A stretch of 64,000 nucleotides of DNA, taken from the NCBI GenBank assembly GCA_003952965.2, contig CM025850.1:3752746-3816745 (forward strand). Direction: 5' to 3'. The notes beneath the pieces were generated by a model. That model was not told the DNA's origin. It worked only from the letters and a program-made list of their open reading frames with translations, and ran no database searches. Each line of letters opens with the position of its first letter. Positions within the stretch are counted from its first letter, which is position 1. Source of the DNA: Morella rubra. Taxonomy: Eukaryota > Streptophyta > Magnoliopsida > Fagales > Myricaceae. This document shows, piece by piece, positions 22,196-34,690 of the stretch. Made by a program: the position numbers and the translations under genes.

Positions 22196-25030
22196 CCATG
22201 ACCCAGGTGAGACTAAGAGAAGGTCAAGAGCAAGGGGAGGGAAAAAGCCTCCTTCTTTCTCGTCTAAGAAAAAGAAGTAGAAGTTACTTAGTTGAAAAAT
22301 ACAGGAAAAAAAATGGAGTTCTTTTGAAAAAGACAAGGACGACTTTTTACCTCCCCTTTGCTCTGACCTGCCCCAATAGACGTAGCCCTTTTTTCCTAAA
22401 TTTAGAAGAAAGAAAAAAGCTACGTCTAGTCTCCCTAATCCCTATCCCGTTTTACTTTTAGCCCAAGTCTTAAGTTAATTAATTCAAGCTAACATAACAT
22501 AATTTTGCCACGGAAGGGCTTTGGATAGATGGGGTCCAAGGGGCGGAGGCGGAGGCCGGGACGGCCAGCGGGGGCCACTGCCCCCACCACCACCCAAAGA
22601 ATTTTACAAAACCTGATCTCTTGGTCATCTTTTGACCTTTGACCTCTTAACATTTTGGAAATCCCTCCTCCCTTGGTCTATTTAAAAAATTCTAAAAGTT
22701 TCTATTTTTACCCTTAAATTTATAAATCATACTTTTTCCTTGATTTTTTTTTTTAAAAAAAGAAGTTATTTTTTATATATAAAAAATTATTTGGGCTCCC
22801 AAAAAACAATTAAACTCTTTAGTTAAAGAATTTTATTAAGTATAAATGCACCCACAGTCGGTAACATAAAATTTTAAATTAGTAACTAAAATAAAGAAAG
22901 TTAAAAATTAGTAAAGTTTCGTCAAAACAAATTTTGTCCATCCACCTCTTTCACTAATGACATACTTGTATACGTGCTCAAATAGACTCTAGTTTACTAG
23001 CATATGCCGTTAGTAAAAGAGACAAAATGACAGTGTGTTTTTAACAAAACCTTACCATAGACTAATTTGTAACTTTCTTTACAGGGACTAATTTATAATT
23101 TTCTTAAATGCATAAAATTCTAAATTATTAACTAAATAAAAAGAAGTTGAAAATTAGTCCATTTATAAAGTTTCGTCAAAAACACATCCATCACAAACAT
23201 ATATGCTAGTCAACACTTAGAGTGCTACATGCCCAAATAGACTATGTAGTTTACTAGCATATATGTTAGTAAAAGAGATAAAAATAGACAGAATGACGTG
23301 TTTTTAACGAAAACCTTATCATAAATTTGCAACTTTCTTTACCTCGTGGACTAATTATAAATTTCTTATATCAAGGAGTTGAGTGCATTTATGTCATTTT
23401 ATTATAACAAATGATTTTTAAATGAGTTTTTGAATATTGAAATTCAAAATTTGGTTCCAAATATAAGAACTTACAAATTTTCTTAGAGCTTAATAGATAG
23501 ATTTTTTTTTTTTTAAAAAATTATAAATATATTTTGCACCACGCATCATATATAATTTTCTCCGCACCTTCTATGAGTCCTTTTAATCCCTTCTTACACT
23601 TATGAAAGATGAGTGCTATGTTATAGACATGTTTGATAATATCTTCATTGTAAATCTTGACTAACATTTGTAATTTTTTTTTAAGAAGTATTTGAAATAA
23701 TATTCTTTAGGTAAAAAAAATTTTCCCCCCCAAAGATTAAATCCTAACTCCGCCAGTCATGGTTACAACTAAAATAAAATAATTTTGAGATCAATCAATA
23801 TAGAGCAGAATTTAACGATACAGATCAGAGAGTTATATTATATATATATAAGATAAAAAGGCCTATAAACCACCACAAAACATCAGCTGCAGGCTTAGTT
23901 GTTTGCTGCGTGTAGACAGTAGAACTGCCACATGGTCCACCATGCATCCCGTCGACATCTGATGTTCCAACTAATGTGACTGGATATAATTTAAATAATA
24001 AAATATATATCTTTTTATAAGTTTAAATTTTTAGAATAAATATTATAGGAGCCTTACCAATAGTTCAAAATATGTAATATTTGATTAAATAAAAATGCAA
24101 GGTCAAGTCTTGAATTTCAGAAATGCTCCATCTCATATAATATTTATTTAGAATAGGATAAAGTGTATAATTAAATTTCAAATTTAGAATCTTGACTTTG
24201 AGAATATGTGAAATTACTAATTTATTTTAAAAGGTTAAGGTGATAGAAAGAGATAAATTTATTATTTAAATTATATTATCATGTGAAGTATAGTGACAAA
24301 TTCATGGCAACTTGGCAAGAGCTTGAATTATAATTTTAATTAATGCTTTTGTTTAGCATGTAACTTGATTACCTCTAAGGAAAAGTACGAAAAAATGTTT
24401 GTGAGTGAGAAAACAGTTATCTCTACTCATTGTACTTCAAAAAAATAATTACATGCGTCGCGTCGTTCAATAAATATATACTTTTTTTCCATGGCAATTA
24501 CGGACTTTCATTTCACTTTCAGAGACACAGAAGGGGTGCTGAATATAGTCGGGGTTCTAGGGCCGGTTACAAGAGGCTAAAGAGGCAATAACAAAAAAGT
24601 AAAAGCAGCTTATCTATTACACAAAAAATTTAAAAAACCTCCAAGGGTTCTTAAAGGCCCACTCACCCACCTCCCCCCACAGGGTCCACAGATACCCACC
24701 TCTTATATTCCCATTCAATTGGTTGATATGTTTACGGACTTTGGATTATTGTCTTTATTTTGGGCTCCGGATTTTGGATTATTATCTTAATTTTGGGCTC
24801 TGCGGATTTTTCAATGCAAGCCAGAGTTGTTGCTTTGACCGGGGAATTACGAATGTGTGTTTTTCTTATTAGATTAGATCAGATAAGGAATACGTCCCTT
24901 TAAGTTTGTAATATAGAAGAACTGAGCAATGCTTCTTGGGTTGGAACTTGGGGCTCAAAATTCACAAAAATTTATATGGTCCCGTCTGCGGGCGGAAATC
25001 TTGCAAAGGATTCCAACCAACAGAAAACAA
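22196..25030 (+). repeat. Large TE-rich repeat block R1
   Basis: Composite block also present as R2 (33941-37200), R3 (45365-47130) and R4 (47530-51700). Order: an inverted-repeat piece with GGGAGGGAAAAA (about 22235) and its complement near 22350; the hAT-like element 22541-23754; then a tail ending in a region beginning GGGCTCAAAATTCAC (24951). Differences between blocks are mostly small indels and nested insertions. No gene inside. Confidence 0.85.
22541..23754. mobile_element. Non-autonomous hAT-like element, copy 1
   Basis: Left end GGGCGGAGGCGG, right end CCTAACTCCGCC; complemented, the right end reads GGCGGAGTTAGG, so the ends are inverted repeats of about 12 bases. Near the left end lies a short hairpin, GGGGGC-CACT-GCCCCC. 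No transposase. Because all four copies have the same flanks, they spread with the surrounding block rather than by separate jumps. Assignment to hAT rests on memory of similar plant end sequences. Confidence 0.6.
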
Positions 25031-25500
25031 CATGCAAAAATCAACTAATTTGATCGGAAGAGCCTAAAGGTAGACTAAACAACGAGCTAAAATTAGAAGA
25101 GAGTAGGGGCATTAAATAGATTAAACTGAAGCAGGACTTCATTAAATGAATATTAGGAATACAAAGACATGTCACGAAGTTTTTTATGCCAACTAAAATA
25201 CATCTACATCTAGCATCATGGAGTGAAAGGTGCCGGCTTCTTCCCTTGAAACTTAAGTCGTGGGGCCCTAGAACTTGACAGAAACTCGACTCTCCGGCCT
25301 TTGATTGGCTGATCTCATGTAATAGGTCATATGAGAACAAAACCCCTGAAGAAATAAGCCTTCAGAATATAAAAGATCGACCATGCTGGCCAAAGTCTAA
25401 TCAAACTGTATAAAGCTGCAGTAAACATGTTCAAGTGTAGCTAATAGTTGGAATTCACCAACTAATGCAAATCTTAAGCATGAGAACTTGGTTAGGAATA
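25031..25500 (-). pseudogene. NLR fragment E, rearranged
   Basis: At 25220-25330 (- strand) a short piece reads DLLHEISQSKAGESSFCQVL, which is the segment just after the NB-ARC domain in copy D (53815-53930). Immediately next to it (25328 on) is sequence that in copy D lies about 1.5 kb away, downstream of the gene (52296-52490). The LRR-coding part between them is absent and the order is changed, so this is a rearranged remnant of the C/D-type NLR and not a gene. Confidence 0.75.
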
Positions 25501-26667
25501 TGCTTCATTATTGTAGTATTTTAGGTGTTAGAACTTCCACATTGGATAGAGTTGCTTTTGTCTTTTGGTTAGTGGTACAATTACTTATGCATTGGAAATT
25601 TGTTGGTCGCTATGCGCAAAGTCAATATAAATTGGTTTCAGATTAATTAGTAACTAACTTCCAATCGTTAGAATAGGATTTGAACATACAAAGTCGGCTT
25701 TATGGTAAGTTTAGCTTGTTTCCTGGTACCAATTATCACTCATGCAAGAGATTAACTTGGTTCAATCCACTGGATATATGGACTAAGAAGAGATCTTGGG
25801 TTATCAGATGTGACAAGGGCCTTCCGAGTGGTTGTCATCTTATTCTAGGAAATGAAGAAATCCTGCTTATTTTGAAAAGTACAAATAAAAACAGAGGAGA
25901 AGTCTGTTGCACAAAAGAGATACTATATGTACAGATAAATGCTCAAAAAATGGGTCAGACAGAATGAGACGATGTAGAATGCAGGAAGATGGAGACAATC
26001 ATATATCTATCTTGCTAATCGAGGTTCCACGTCATCAGGTATGACAATGTTGATACTCAAGCTTCAGTGATTGGATTTGTTATCGAAAAAATGCTTATTT
26101 GTTTCCAAAACAGTTTGAGAAACCCATGATCAGCAACCTATGGCAGCTATCCACTGAGGCTTTCAGAATCATCATCTGATGCCAGCAACAGCTAAGAATC
26201 TATTGCAGTTTGCATCACTCTGTCAGTTTCCTTTACCTGCATTTTAGGATAGTTAAAATCAGTGTGCATGAACAATGGCATAAGATGCTGAACAGTATTT
26301 ACATAGAGTTATTTCTCAGAGGGATTAGGACACTGTTAAGAGAGGAAAGCCCTATTTTTCCCTTTAAATTGCCTCAGGAAGCACCTCACCATGTTAGCCA
26401 CCCCTTTTTAGCCACTGAAGACACCTAGGTAGAAAGCAAATCATTCTCAAACCTTATATATTTCCCAAGTCAAGGACACGCGTTTCATGTAGACAAGGCT
26501 CCTAGAGGGTAAGTTCTCTATCCACTGTACGTTTAAGAGAAGAAAAATAAAAAACAAAAAAGGAAGTTGCACAGTTAACAGTTTGAATGTAGTAAAATTT
26601 CCTCCAACTTTAGCTTGGGTTTAAAATTTTGACCTGCTAATGCAAGCAACAAGATCAGGTAAGTCAG

Positions 26668-29623
26668 CTACATCCTCTGAACAATTTCATCATTATATAT
26701 CAAGGGGGGAAAATCGAGAACAATTTCCATTGACAATGCTTTGGATTGAAGTCGTTTACCTTGTTTGAGGCGCATGGCAGTCGGAGCCTGCAGGACATAT
26801 CCTTGGAAGAGCTTCAACAAATCTGAATCACCTAGTTTGAATATGTGATACCGCTCTCCTTCAATACGATACCGTAAACGGACAGTAGTTACTTTCTTGA
26901 CTTTCCAAAAATCTCGGCCACCCGGTTGCATACCAAGCACAAATTCTGCCTCCATATCATATAAGTCCAGTGTACTGAGGCTTTTAAGGTGCTGGATCCC
27001 AGAGGGTAACTCCTTCAGCTGCGGGCATGGTCCGATTTCCAGTTCCTGAAGAAGAGGCAATGCTTCTGTGTCTATTTTCAGCATCCTTAACCCATCCAAC
27101 TTTCGAAGTCTGAGCTTCTTGAGTTTTTGAAAGCTACCTTCCTCGAAATGCAGTTCTTCCCCATCAAAGCCTTGATAGAGGTAAAGAACACTTAAATTAG
27201 GTAGAGCCTGGAGGCGTTTGAGTGGATCTTCCACTAACCTTGAGAACTTCAGAACTAATGTGGCCAGATTCTGAAGCTCGGGAATCCAGTTGGGTAACTT
27301 CTCTAACCGCCCCTCCATCGTTACAATCCCTAAAAACTGAGCGGAGATGAAATGGATTGTAAATCCAGAACCTCATCCTCGGTGATTGAACTTGCAAACA
27401 AGTACCTAAGGTGGTCCATATTCTGCAGGGAGGCACACAGAGCCCTCCCATCTTCTGCAGTCAACTTTGAAACGCCCAACACCCTCAACTGCCGCAATTG
27501 TCCCAGCTCCTTGAATAGACCAGCTCCATGATGATTGCCTCCAAAAGCGTTAGCGTTTGCAAGTCCTTCAGACATCCAATCCCCCGGTGTATCTTCACTC
27601 CTTGCATTGACTGCAAACTGGTTTCCATTTCCAAGTCATAATAATGGGCCAAAAGATGTCTCAGCTTATGAAGCCGAAATATCTCGACTGGTAGCTCCCG
27701 CACTGGGGTTTCATTAATACTTAACGTCTGTAGGTTCTGCAGCCTACCCACCGACTTCGGAAGTACCTTCACTTTTGTCCTCCTCAAACTGAGGTGTTTT
27801 AAGTGGAATAAATCCCCCACCTCTTCAGGAAGATGATCGATTAGACAATCTTCAAATTCAACAAGTTTCAAAAGCTTGAACTTTGTGAACAATTTAACAG
27901 TTAACGATCTGGGCATTTCATTCATGCTGAAAAAGAAAATAGAACGAACCCGAGAACACTCCAAGGCCTGTAAATCATTTTCTCCAACGTCGTGGATTGA
28001 TAGGCAACGACTACTTCCATTGAAAGTTGAGTCGTTGTCTTCCAGAACGTGACAGAAATTCGACTCTCCAGCTTTTGATAGGGTGATTTCACGCAAAAGA
28101 TCGTGGATTCTGTACTTTCGGAGTACGTCATAATCTAGCTCTCCGAATGCCGGTTGAACCAAGTTTCTTTGGACGAGCTCCATTAAGTATTCTTCCGCAA
28201 TCTGTTCCAGTTGTTTGCCCTTCTTTCCTTTAATAAAGCCCTCAGTTACCCATAGCCGGAATAGTCTTGAATCAGCAATTGAGTAGTCCTCTGGAAAGAC
28301 ACCAAAGTACAGGAAGCAAGGCTTGAGGTAGCAAGGCAAATCATTATAACTGAGAGAGAGAATGTTTGTAATACTTGTAAGGTGGGGATTACTTTCTAGC
28401 TCGGAGCTGAGGCTGTCGTGCAACTTTTGCCACTCGAGGGGAACCTTCTCCTTGGTGGACAGAAGACCGCCTACGGCCACAATTGCAAGAGGCAGGCCTT
28501 CGCATTTTCTCACTATGTCGAGCGACAACCCCATTAACTCTCCAGGACAACACCCTTGAAACTGTTCGGACTGAAATGCTTTTCTGCAGAACAATTCCCA
28601 AGCTTTTTCTTGAGGCAGAGGTTGTACCTTGTAAACTAGATCCAGTGAAGATTCTTTACAGGAAACGCCAACGTGATCGTTACGTGTTGTGATGATTATC
28701 CTGCTGCCTCTGTTATTCCGTGGCAATGAATGTTTCACCACTTCCCAGAACTCTATCTTCCAGACATCGTCAAAAACCACGAGACACCTCTCCTGTTGCA
28801 AATATTGCCTCAGCTGGCTAATTAGTGCGATCTCGTCTACCATCTCTAGATACGTCGGAGCCACGGTCTCTTGTGCCTGGTAGAGCTGCTTTGACATGGC
28901 CATGAGTATCTTCTGCATGTTGTATGACTGAGAGACAGTGATCCAAACACGGCAGTCAAACCATCCCTTCACTGCTTCATTCTCATAGACTTTCCTCGCA
29001 AGAGTGGTCTTACCAATACCACCCATGCCCACTATAGAAATCACCGACCGGCGAGTCGCTCCCGATACCAACCAGCTTACTAGTTCATCCCTCGTAGACT
29101 CGATACCCACAACTTCACCTTCCTCAACGAAAAGGGAACCGACACGAGGGTCATGCCATGATTCATCATTCATTGCACCGCCACTTGATTCTGGTTGTGA
29201 TGAAGTAAAGCCATATCTTTCCCTACGTTCCTTGATTTCGCCAACCGATAATTTGATATCCTGAATCTTGACGGCTACCTCATGACGCGGTTTCAATTTC
29301 GTCATCAAGCGACCAGTTTTCCGGAGGAAAGAAGGGAAACCATCCTGATCACGACGACGCTGTGCGACGTGAAGAATGTACTCATCTACAACATCTTCAA
29401 TACGATAGGCTACATCCCTCACCTGTTTCACCCACGCTTTCACCCCATAGCGGACATCGCCTTTCCCTACTCTTCCTTCTGCGTCCTTCAGAAAACACTC
29501 AATGCTCTCCAGTTCATCTTTAATACTCTCGACTTCCTTGTGGACACCCCTTAGTAGTTTAGATTCGTGAGCGAGAGACTCGATTAACTTGTTGATGACA
29601 AGGGTCACGGCTATATCTGTCAT
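26668..29623 (-). pseudogene. CC-NBS-LRR immune receptor A, full length with two single-base frame breaks
   Basis: Intracellular immune receptor of the RPM1-like CC-NBS-LRR type. Single exon. ATG at 29623 (MTDIAVTLV), supported by the same start in copies B and D. Order: Rx-type coiled coil (1-130) with EDVVDEY at about 76-82; NB-ARC with P-loop GMGGIGKTT (199-207), kinase-2 LVVFDDVW (281-288), RNBS-B GSRIIITTR, GLPL (376-379), RNBS-D CFLYFGVFPED (436-446) and IHD in place of MHD (506-508); LRRs from about 530 to the end (985 aa expected). Two missing bases relative to copy B, at about 27533-27539 and 27336-27344, break the LRR part and would end translation near residue 710. Copy B is intact at both sites, so the losses are specific to A and are either young mutations or sequence errors. 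Confidence 0.88.
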
Positions 29624-30541
29624 TGTTCCCTCTCCGAATCTAACCTGGTGAACAATATTGATCACACCCTTAGCAAAGAATATTTCTGCTTTGGAGTTTA
29701 CGGTGATATGCATGCATTACCACATATGTACGAACTCATACTAGCTAATAGCAGTTTTCCTATCGATCGGCAGGTGATCAGTAAGAGCCAAGTCAAGTCG
29801 TAGTTCTTCCCTGGAGATCCACTACGTACCTTGGCAATTTTTTTCGTTTACGGCAGTTAATCTAGACTAATTAGTACTAAAATAAGTATTTAAAAGTAGA
29901 ATCAGTACTAAAAGTCGGTTGAAAACTTGAACATTCTTTTTTTGAACATTCACTCGAGGGTAATGTATCAGATTTGCAAGAGGCCTATGAGGATGATGGT
30001 GCACCCTTAGATAGCTACCAGCCTACCTCATTGGGAAAGTGCATGGCAGCTGAGTCCATTGGAAGGTAATTAATGGTATCTTTGACGCTTATTATGATGT
30101 TCTTCGAAAGAGAAATAACAATCTACTTAAGATTTCTGATCATGAGATGAGTGTCAACGATGTGGGTCACAGCAAAAGAAAAGAACAAGATTAACGTAGA
30201 AATAAAGAAACCATGGGAGATTGGCGCGCGACAAGACGAGGGAGAGGCTGAGAGCAGTTGGAATTTTGACCCAGAAACCAAAATGCACGTGCTAGATTAA
30301 CGAGGGGTTGGCGACAAGAGATCATAACACATACCTTAATTAATAAGCTGTTGCTATTCTGCCAACCCATCTTTTTTATTGCAAGCCTTATAAATTAGAT
30401 CAAATCACAGTTCAAAATGTCGAAAAAAAATATACAAGATTGACTCTCAAAACCTCATAGGTGCTATCAACTATTTGAAGCCACGCTCCGAGCCTTTAGT
30501 TAGGTGAGGTGCAAGTGGGTAAGTTAGTTTGGACACCCAGT
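29624..30541. other. 5' flank of NLR A
   Basis: Duplicated with 43241-44000. A short frame seen in the B copy (43528-43776) is broken here, so it is unlikely to be a gene. Contains GGCGCGCGACA near 30223. Confidence 0.55.
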
Positions 30542-30550
30542 TTAAAAAAA

Positions 30551-31043
30551 GGCGAAATTACATCGGGGGCCTTTGTGGTATCACAAAATTGCAATTAAGT
30601 CTTTGATGTAACGATTTAGACATTTGACTCCCTGAGGTATTGGTTTTTTAAAAAACAAGCCCATCCGTCTATTTTTGTCCCAACACGTTAATGGCAATCC
30701 CCCGTTAAGCCTATCACGTCGCGTCACATGTCCTGTCTTGCTTAATTCAGTCTGCACGGCTGGGTTGTCCTGGTCGGTCAGTCTATCTGGCCACTGGTCG
30801 ATCGGTCTTCCCTGTCCCTGCTCGGTCAATATTACTGGTCGGTCGATCGGCCTGCCCTGATGATCAGCAGCGCATTGGTCGAACAGAACATGTGGCGCGA
30901 CGTGAAATTGACATTAACGTGTTGGGACGGATGAACTTTTTTTAAAAAAAATCAATACCTTCAGGAGTCAAATGTTTAAATCGTTACCTCAGGGACTTAA
31001 TTGCAACTTTGTGATATAATAGGAGCCCAGGTGCAATTTCGCC
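30551..31043. mobile_element. Foldback MITE, Mutator-like, inserted in duplicate A only
   Basis: 493 bases. The left end GGCGAAATTACATC and the complemented right end GGCGAAATTGCACC start inverted arms alignable for about 180 bases. The centre contains GGTCGGTC-type short repeats. Flanks are TTAAAAAAA (30542-30550) and TCAAAAAAA (31044-31052), a 9-bp duplication with one mismatch, as for Mutator-like elements. The paralogous site in duplicate B (about 44030-44170) lacks it. Confidence 0.88.
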
Positions 31044-31525
31044 TCAAAAAAATTACAAGATACACTCATGAGGTAAAATGTACAGACGTTCGTTCTGGAT
31101 AGCCCACTTGGCAAGTAGATATACTTGCCTTTAGAAATCCATTAATGGCTTAATGGAATCGAGGAATTAATGTATTAATGGTGGAATGGAAGCCGCATGT
31201 TAAAGACTTTAATCTTCAAGTGAGTCAAACCCAATGCATCACATACTTTGTTCATAATTTCCTGAGACGACAAAGACGATGACAATGGTTGTGGCTTTAC
31301 CCTGTCTGCGGTCTACAGATTCGGTGCCCAATTGAATAGAGTGGGCTTTGAATTTCTCTTCTGCTGTCAATCGGTTCTTCCTCTAGATATCAGTCAGCAC
31401 CTGATCACCTTGGTAGTCAATCTTGCTTGTTTAAAAATAACCAGGTGTGATTATGTCTCTTCCATCCATACAATCACCGACATAACCTGTTAGGTTAGAG
31501 GCTCATTAAAATAACCGTTGCTTTG

Positions 31526-32574
31526 ATTCCTAGTATTTTAACGCGCGCCATTCTTTTTGACTAAAGGTTTGTCGTTGAGCTAGCTATTGTTGACAACTAG
31601 TCAGCTATGTCATCATAAACGGGTTCTTCTCTGTCTTTCGAGAATTTCGATGCATGTAATTTAGAACAGGAGAAAGTCACCAAAAAAAAAAATTATAATA
31701 CTTTTTCTTTTGTTTTTTAAATCTTTACTTCTAATCTCTCCACCATCACTCAAATATCATTGTCTTCAAACTGTTAAAATGCAGTAACGTTCGCCTTATA
31801 ATCATATCATACGATTTAAAATGTACAGAAAACAAAAAATGTTGCAAAATATAACATGAAAAATAATAATGAACTTTGATAATTTAAAAGGTAAATATTA
31901 TGAAATTAGTAGTTTAGATATGTAAATAACATTTATTATAATAGTTAAGAGATGAAAAGTAATAATTTTTTTTTTTTTTTTTTTTTATAGTTGTGTAGTG
32001 ATATCAGCGAGAGTGGAGAGTTCACAGAGGAATAATCCTTTACGCAGGATCTCCCTATCATCAGTGGACACAGGAGGTATCGAACTTGGACGTCTGCCAC
32101 CCATTACTTAGCTCAAAACAAATTTTTACATGTGTGTGTTTTTTCATAAGTTAGTTTGGGCCCGACACCCATTAGGCCTAGGCCATATGAGTAACAAAGC
32201 TAGTGAATGGGTGGAAAAAATACCCAGGAAAAAAAAAAGCTGAAATGCACCATTAATTCTTTTACCTTCTATATATAATCTATTAATATTGGATCTCCAA
32301 GCAAAAGTCATTATTAATTCTTTGATCAATAATCCTAATCTTGCATTCATATCAGTATGATACTAATTAATGTCATCATATATTAAGATTTTAGTTGGCA
32401 TCCATCAATGATCAGGTTGACAATCTTGTTTTACTTCTTCTTCTTCCTTTTTTCAATTTACTAAGTACCATTATGGCACACCCAAGCTTTTAGTAAGGAA
32501 GCCAAGATTAGAAGGAAATGTTGAATCAAAGTTAGACGAGAAAATGTTAATTAATCAATATTAATTGTGGGCTC
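31526..32574. other. Spacer after duplicate A, no gene recognised
   Basis: AT-rich; a poly-T run at about 31968-31987 precedes GC-richer sequence (31990-32110) that could be the 3' end of a retroelement on the - strand. No coding region recognised. Confidence 0.45.
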
Positions 32575-32883
32575 GTCAGTTTTTTTTTTCTCCTGTTGTC
32601 GGGCTCTGTTTCAGAGCCATTCCTTGATGGTTCCGTTTTAGGACCGATTCAAGCAAAAAAAACAAAAGAAGAGATTATTTTAGACCACCAAGAAAAACCG
32701 GTTTTTTGGCCGATAATCCTTTTTTCTGCTCTTTTTTGGCTGTCAGTTTTTTTTTTCTCCTGTTGTCGGGCTCTGTTTCAGAGCCATTCCTTGATGGTTC
32801 CGTTTTAGGACCGATTCAAGCAAAAAAAACAAAAGAAGAGATTATTTTAGACCACCAAGAAAAACCGGTTTTTTGGCCGATAA
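32575..32883 (+). repeat. Perfect tandem duplication, 167-bp period
   Basis: The unit starting GTCAGTTTTTTTTTTCTCC at 32575 restarts at 32742 and is identical for about 143 bases, to GGCCGATAAT; the first unit has an extra 24-base tail. It contains GGGCTCTGTTTCAGAGCC, which has inverted halves. The identical units indicate a recent event. Confidence 0.9.
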
Positions 32884-33200
32884 TTTTTTTCCTGTGGTGC
32901 TTCTAGTTTCTACCACTTTTCCTGAACTCACCAGTCTCCACAAGCCTTTTCTGACTGTTTCATTTTTAACTAATTATGTCACGGTCTTTTTTATTTTCTT
33001 CTTCTTCTTCTTCTTCTTTTCAGTCGGTCCAGTCTTCAAAGCAAAACTAGTCGATTGCTTAGTCCTCCTCCATTTGAGCCATTATCTATTGTTTTCAGTT
33101 GGTTTCAGGGGTGATGAGCTGATTCTCTATAATTTTTCTGTCCGATATTTTCACATCGTTGATCTTTCACTTCTTCTTCTTCTCTTTTTTTTATTTTTTA
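32884..33200. other. C/T-rich spacer
   Basis: Low-complexity C/T sequence with a (CTT) microsatellite at about 32999-33018. The open frame over it reflects composition and is not a recognised gene. Confidence 0.5.
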
Positions 33201-33740
33201 TTTTATTTTGACAGTAATGAATTTTATTTCACAAACAGGAGAGATTACACGAGGATGGCCCTCCAGAGACGATTACAAATAACAGCAGCATAAAATTCAT
33301 TATAGCAACATTTAAGGTCCAAAGGACCATACAACAAGCGGTGTTAAAGCTTTATTCCAAACAACGGTTATAAAGGTCTCACAAAATCTGGCCACAAGAT
33401 CCATAATTCTTATCCGGTTCTAATATAAACTACCCGAAAACAACAATTTCAGTCACTGGAGAGAAGGGTGATCGAGCACCTCACTCCTACTTCTCCATGC
33501 GCGTTGAGAGTGGCACGTGAATCACACGCGCCAATCTGTGCTGCCGAATGCCGTCTTCGTTGTAAATCGAGGGCTACTTAAGGCAACAATGTATCATGTG
33601 CGGGAGATCACCAGAAAGTAGGGGTCGTCGTTTGTTACTTCCCAAAATGAAAAGGAGACTATAACAGCAAACGAAGAAAAAAGGGATCAAAGCAGCAAAC
33701 AGAGCCAACCCTAGCAAACCGATCGATGGCCGACTAGGGA
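33201..33740 (-). mobile_element. Probable LINE 3' end, - strand
   Basis: Read on the - strand it ends with TTTGTGAAATAAAATTC followed by an A-rich tail (T-rich at 33185-33210 on +), the usual look of a plant LINE 3' end. No open reading frame remains. The identification rests on the tail and composition only. Confidence 0.4.
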
Positions 33741-33760
33741 TTGGACAATCTCATGGCTAG

Positions 33761-33940
33761 AGACGAAGCTAGGGGGCTTGCGGGGGCCATGGCCCCCTAG
33801 CTCCACAAAATTCCTTCAGATTTTTTTTTTTTATATAATAAAAATGTTTTTTAAAGATTTTCTTTAATTTTTTATATTCTTGTTTTCAAAATTTATTTAT
33901 GTATAATTGACCCCTAACATTCAATTCTGACTTCGTCCTG
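33761..33940. mobile_element. Small MITE, copy 2 (GACGAAG-type ends)
   Basis: 180 bases; left end AGACGAAGCTAG, right end CTGACTTCGTCCTG (complement CAGGACGAAGTCAG). Contains the perfect palindrome GGGGGCCATGGCCCCC at 33782-33797. Same element as 22010-22195. Non-coding. Confidence 0.7.
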
Positions 33941-34095
33941 TCCATAACCAGGTGAAATTAGGGTCATGAGCAAACGGAAGGAAAAAGTCATCCTTCTCTC
34001 TTTAGAATTTTCAAAATAATTAGTCAATAAAGGGCTACTTCTACTAGGGTAGAAAAATAAGTAGAAGTAGCCCCCAGTGGACCGTCTTAGGGTGC

Positions 34096-34690
34096 ATTTG
34101 CAAACTACCAACTACCTCAAAAAAATTTCCAATTCTAAAATTTTAATTTGCAAACACAACTAATAAAAAAAAATTTTATCAAATAAAATAACTTCAAAAT
34201 AATTTTTTTCCCTATCAACTCATCTGTTTTTACAATAATCACAAAAATTCATTCAAAAATCTCTCTTTCTCTTTCAACTCCCATAAAATTTTACTCTCTT
34301 CATTTTCACAAATCTATAAAATTCTACTCTCTTCACTACTCTTACAAAACTCAAAAAAACTCAAATGTCTTCAATTTTTACAACATTCCCGAAATATTTG
34401 GGAGAGGCTTTTGCAAACTGTAACTAGTGTAAATATTTAAGGAATGTTATAAAAATAGAGAAGAATGTAATATTATTGGATTTTGTGAGAATGTAGTGAA
34501 TAAAATAGAATTTTATAGAAGTTAATGAAAAGTAAGGAGAGAAAAATAAAATTTTAAAAGAGTTTGTAAAAGAATAAAATTTTATAAGATTAGGTCTACT
34601 GTATTTGCAAGCTAAAATTTTGAAACAGTACTAAAATTTTACCATGATCTGCATTTACAAACGCGTCCTGAAATGGTTTAGGTTTACAAA
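34096..34690. mobile_element. Tourist-like (PIF/Harbinger) MITE
   Basis: Left end GGGTGCATTTGCAAAC, right end GTTTACAAACGCATCC (complement GGATGCGTTTGTAAAC). Both sides carry TTA, the 3-bp target duplication of PIF/Harbinger elements. Block R3 shows the empty site (GTCTTAATAGAG near 45511). A second inner copy of similar end sequence occurs near 34650, so two elements may be nested. AT-rich, no coding region. Confidence 0.75.

Larger units (their letters stand above)
25815..31525 (+). repeat. Segmental duplication carrying NLR A (pairs with 39480-44637)
   Basis: Begins GGCCTTCCGA and ends after GAGGCTCATTAAAATAACC in both copies. It includes the whole NLR gene, about 0.85 kb of its 3' flank and about 1.9 kb of its 5' flank. 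The offset between the copies at the NLR start codons is 13617 bases. Copy A has an extra 493-bp MITE (30551-31043) in the 5' flank. Confidence 0.92.

Noticed and set aside
26210..26428. 72-aa frame conserved between the two NLR duplicates (also 39827-40045)
   Set aside because: Between the copies nearly all coding differences change an amino acid, with hardly any silent ones, so there is no sign of selection on a protein; conservation reflects the recent duplication.
27535..29554. Plus-strand frames across NLR A (and the same in B)
   Set aside because: Antisense shadows of the NLR coding sequence.
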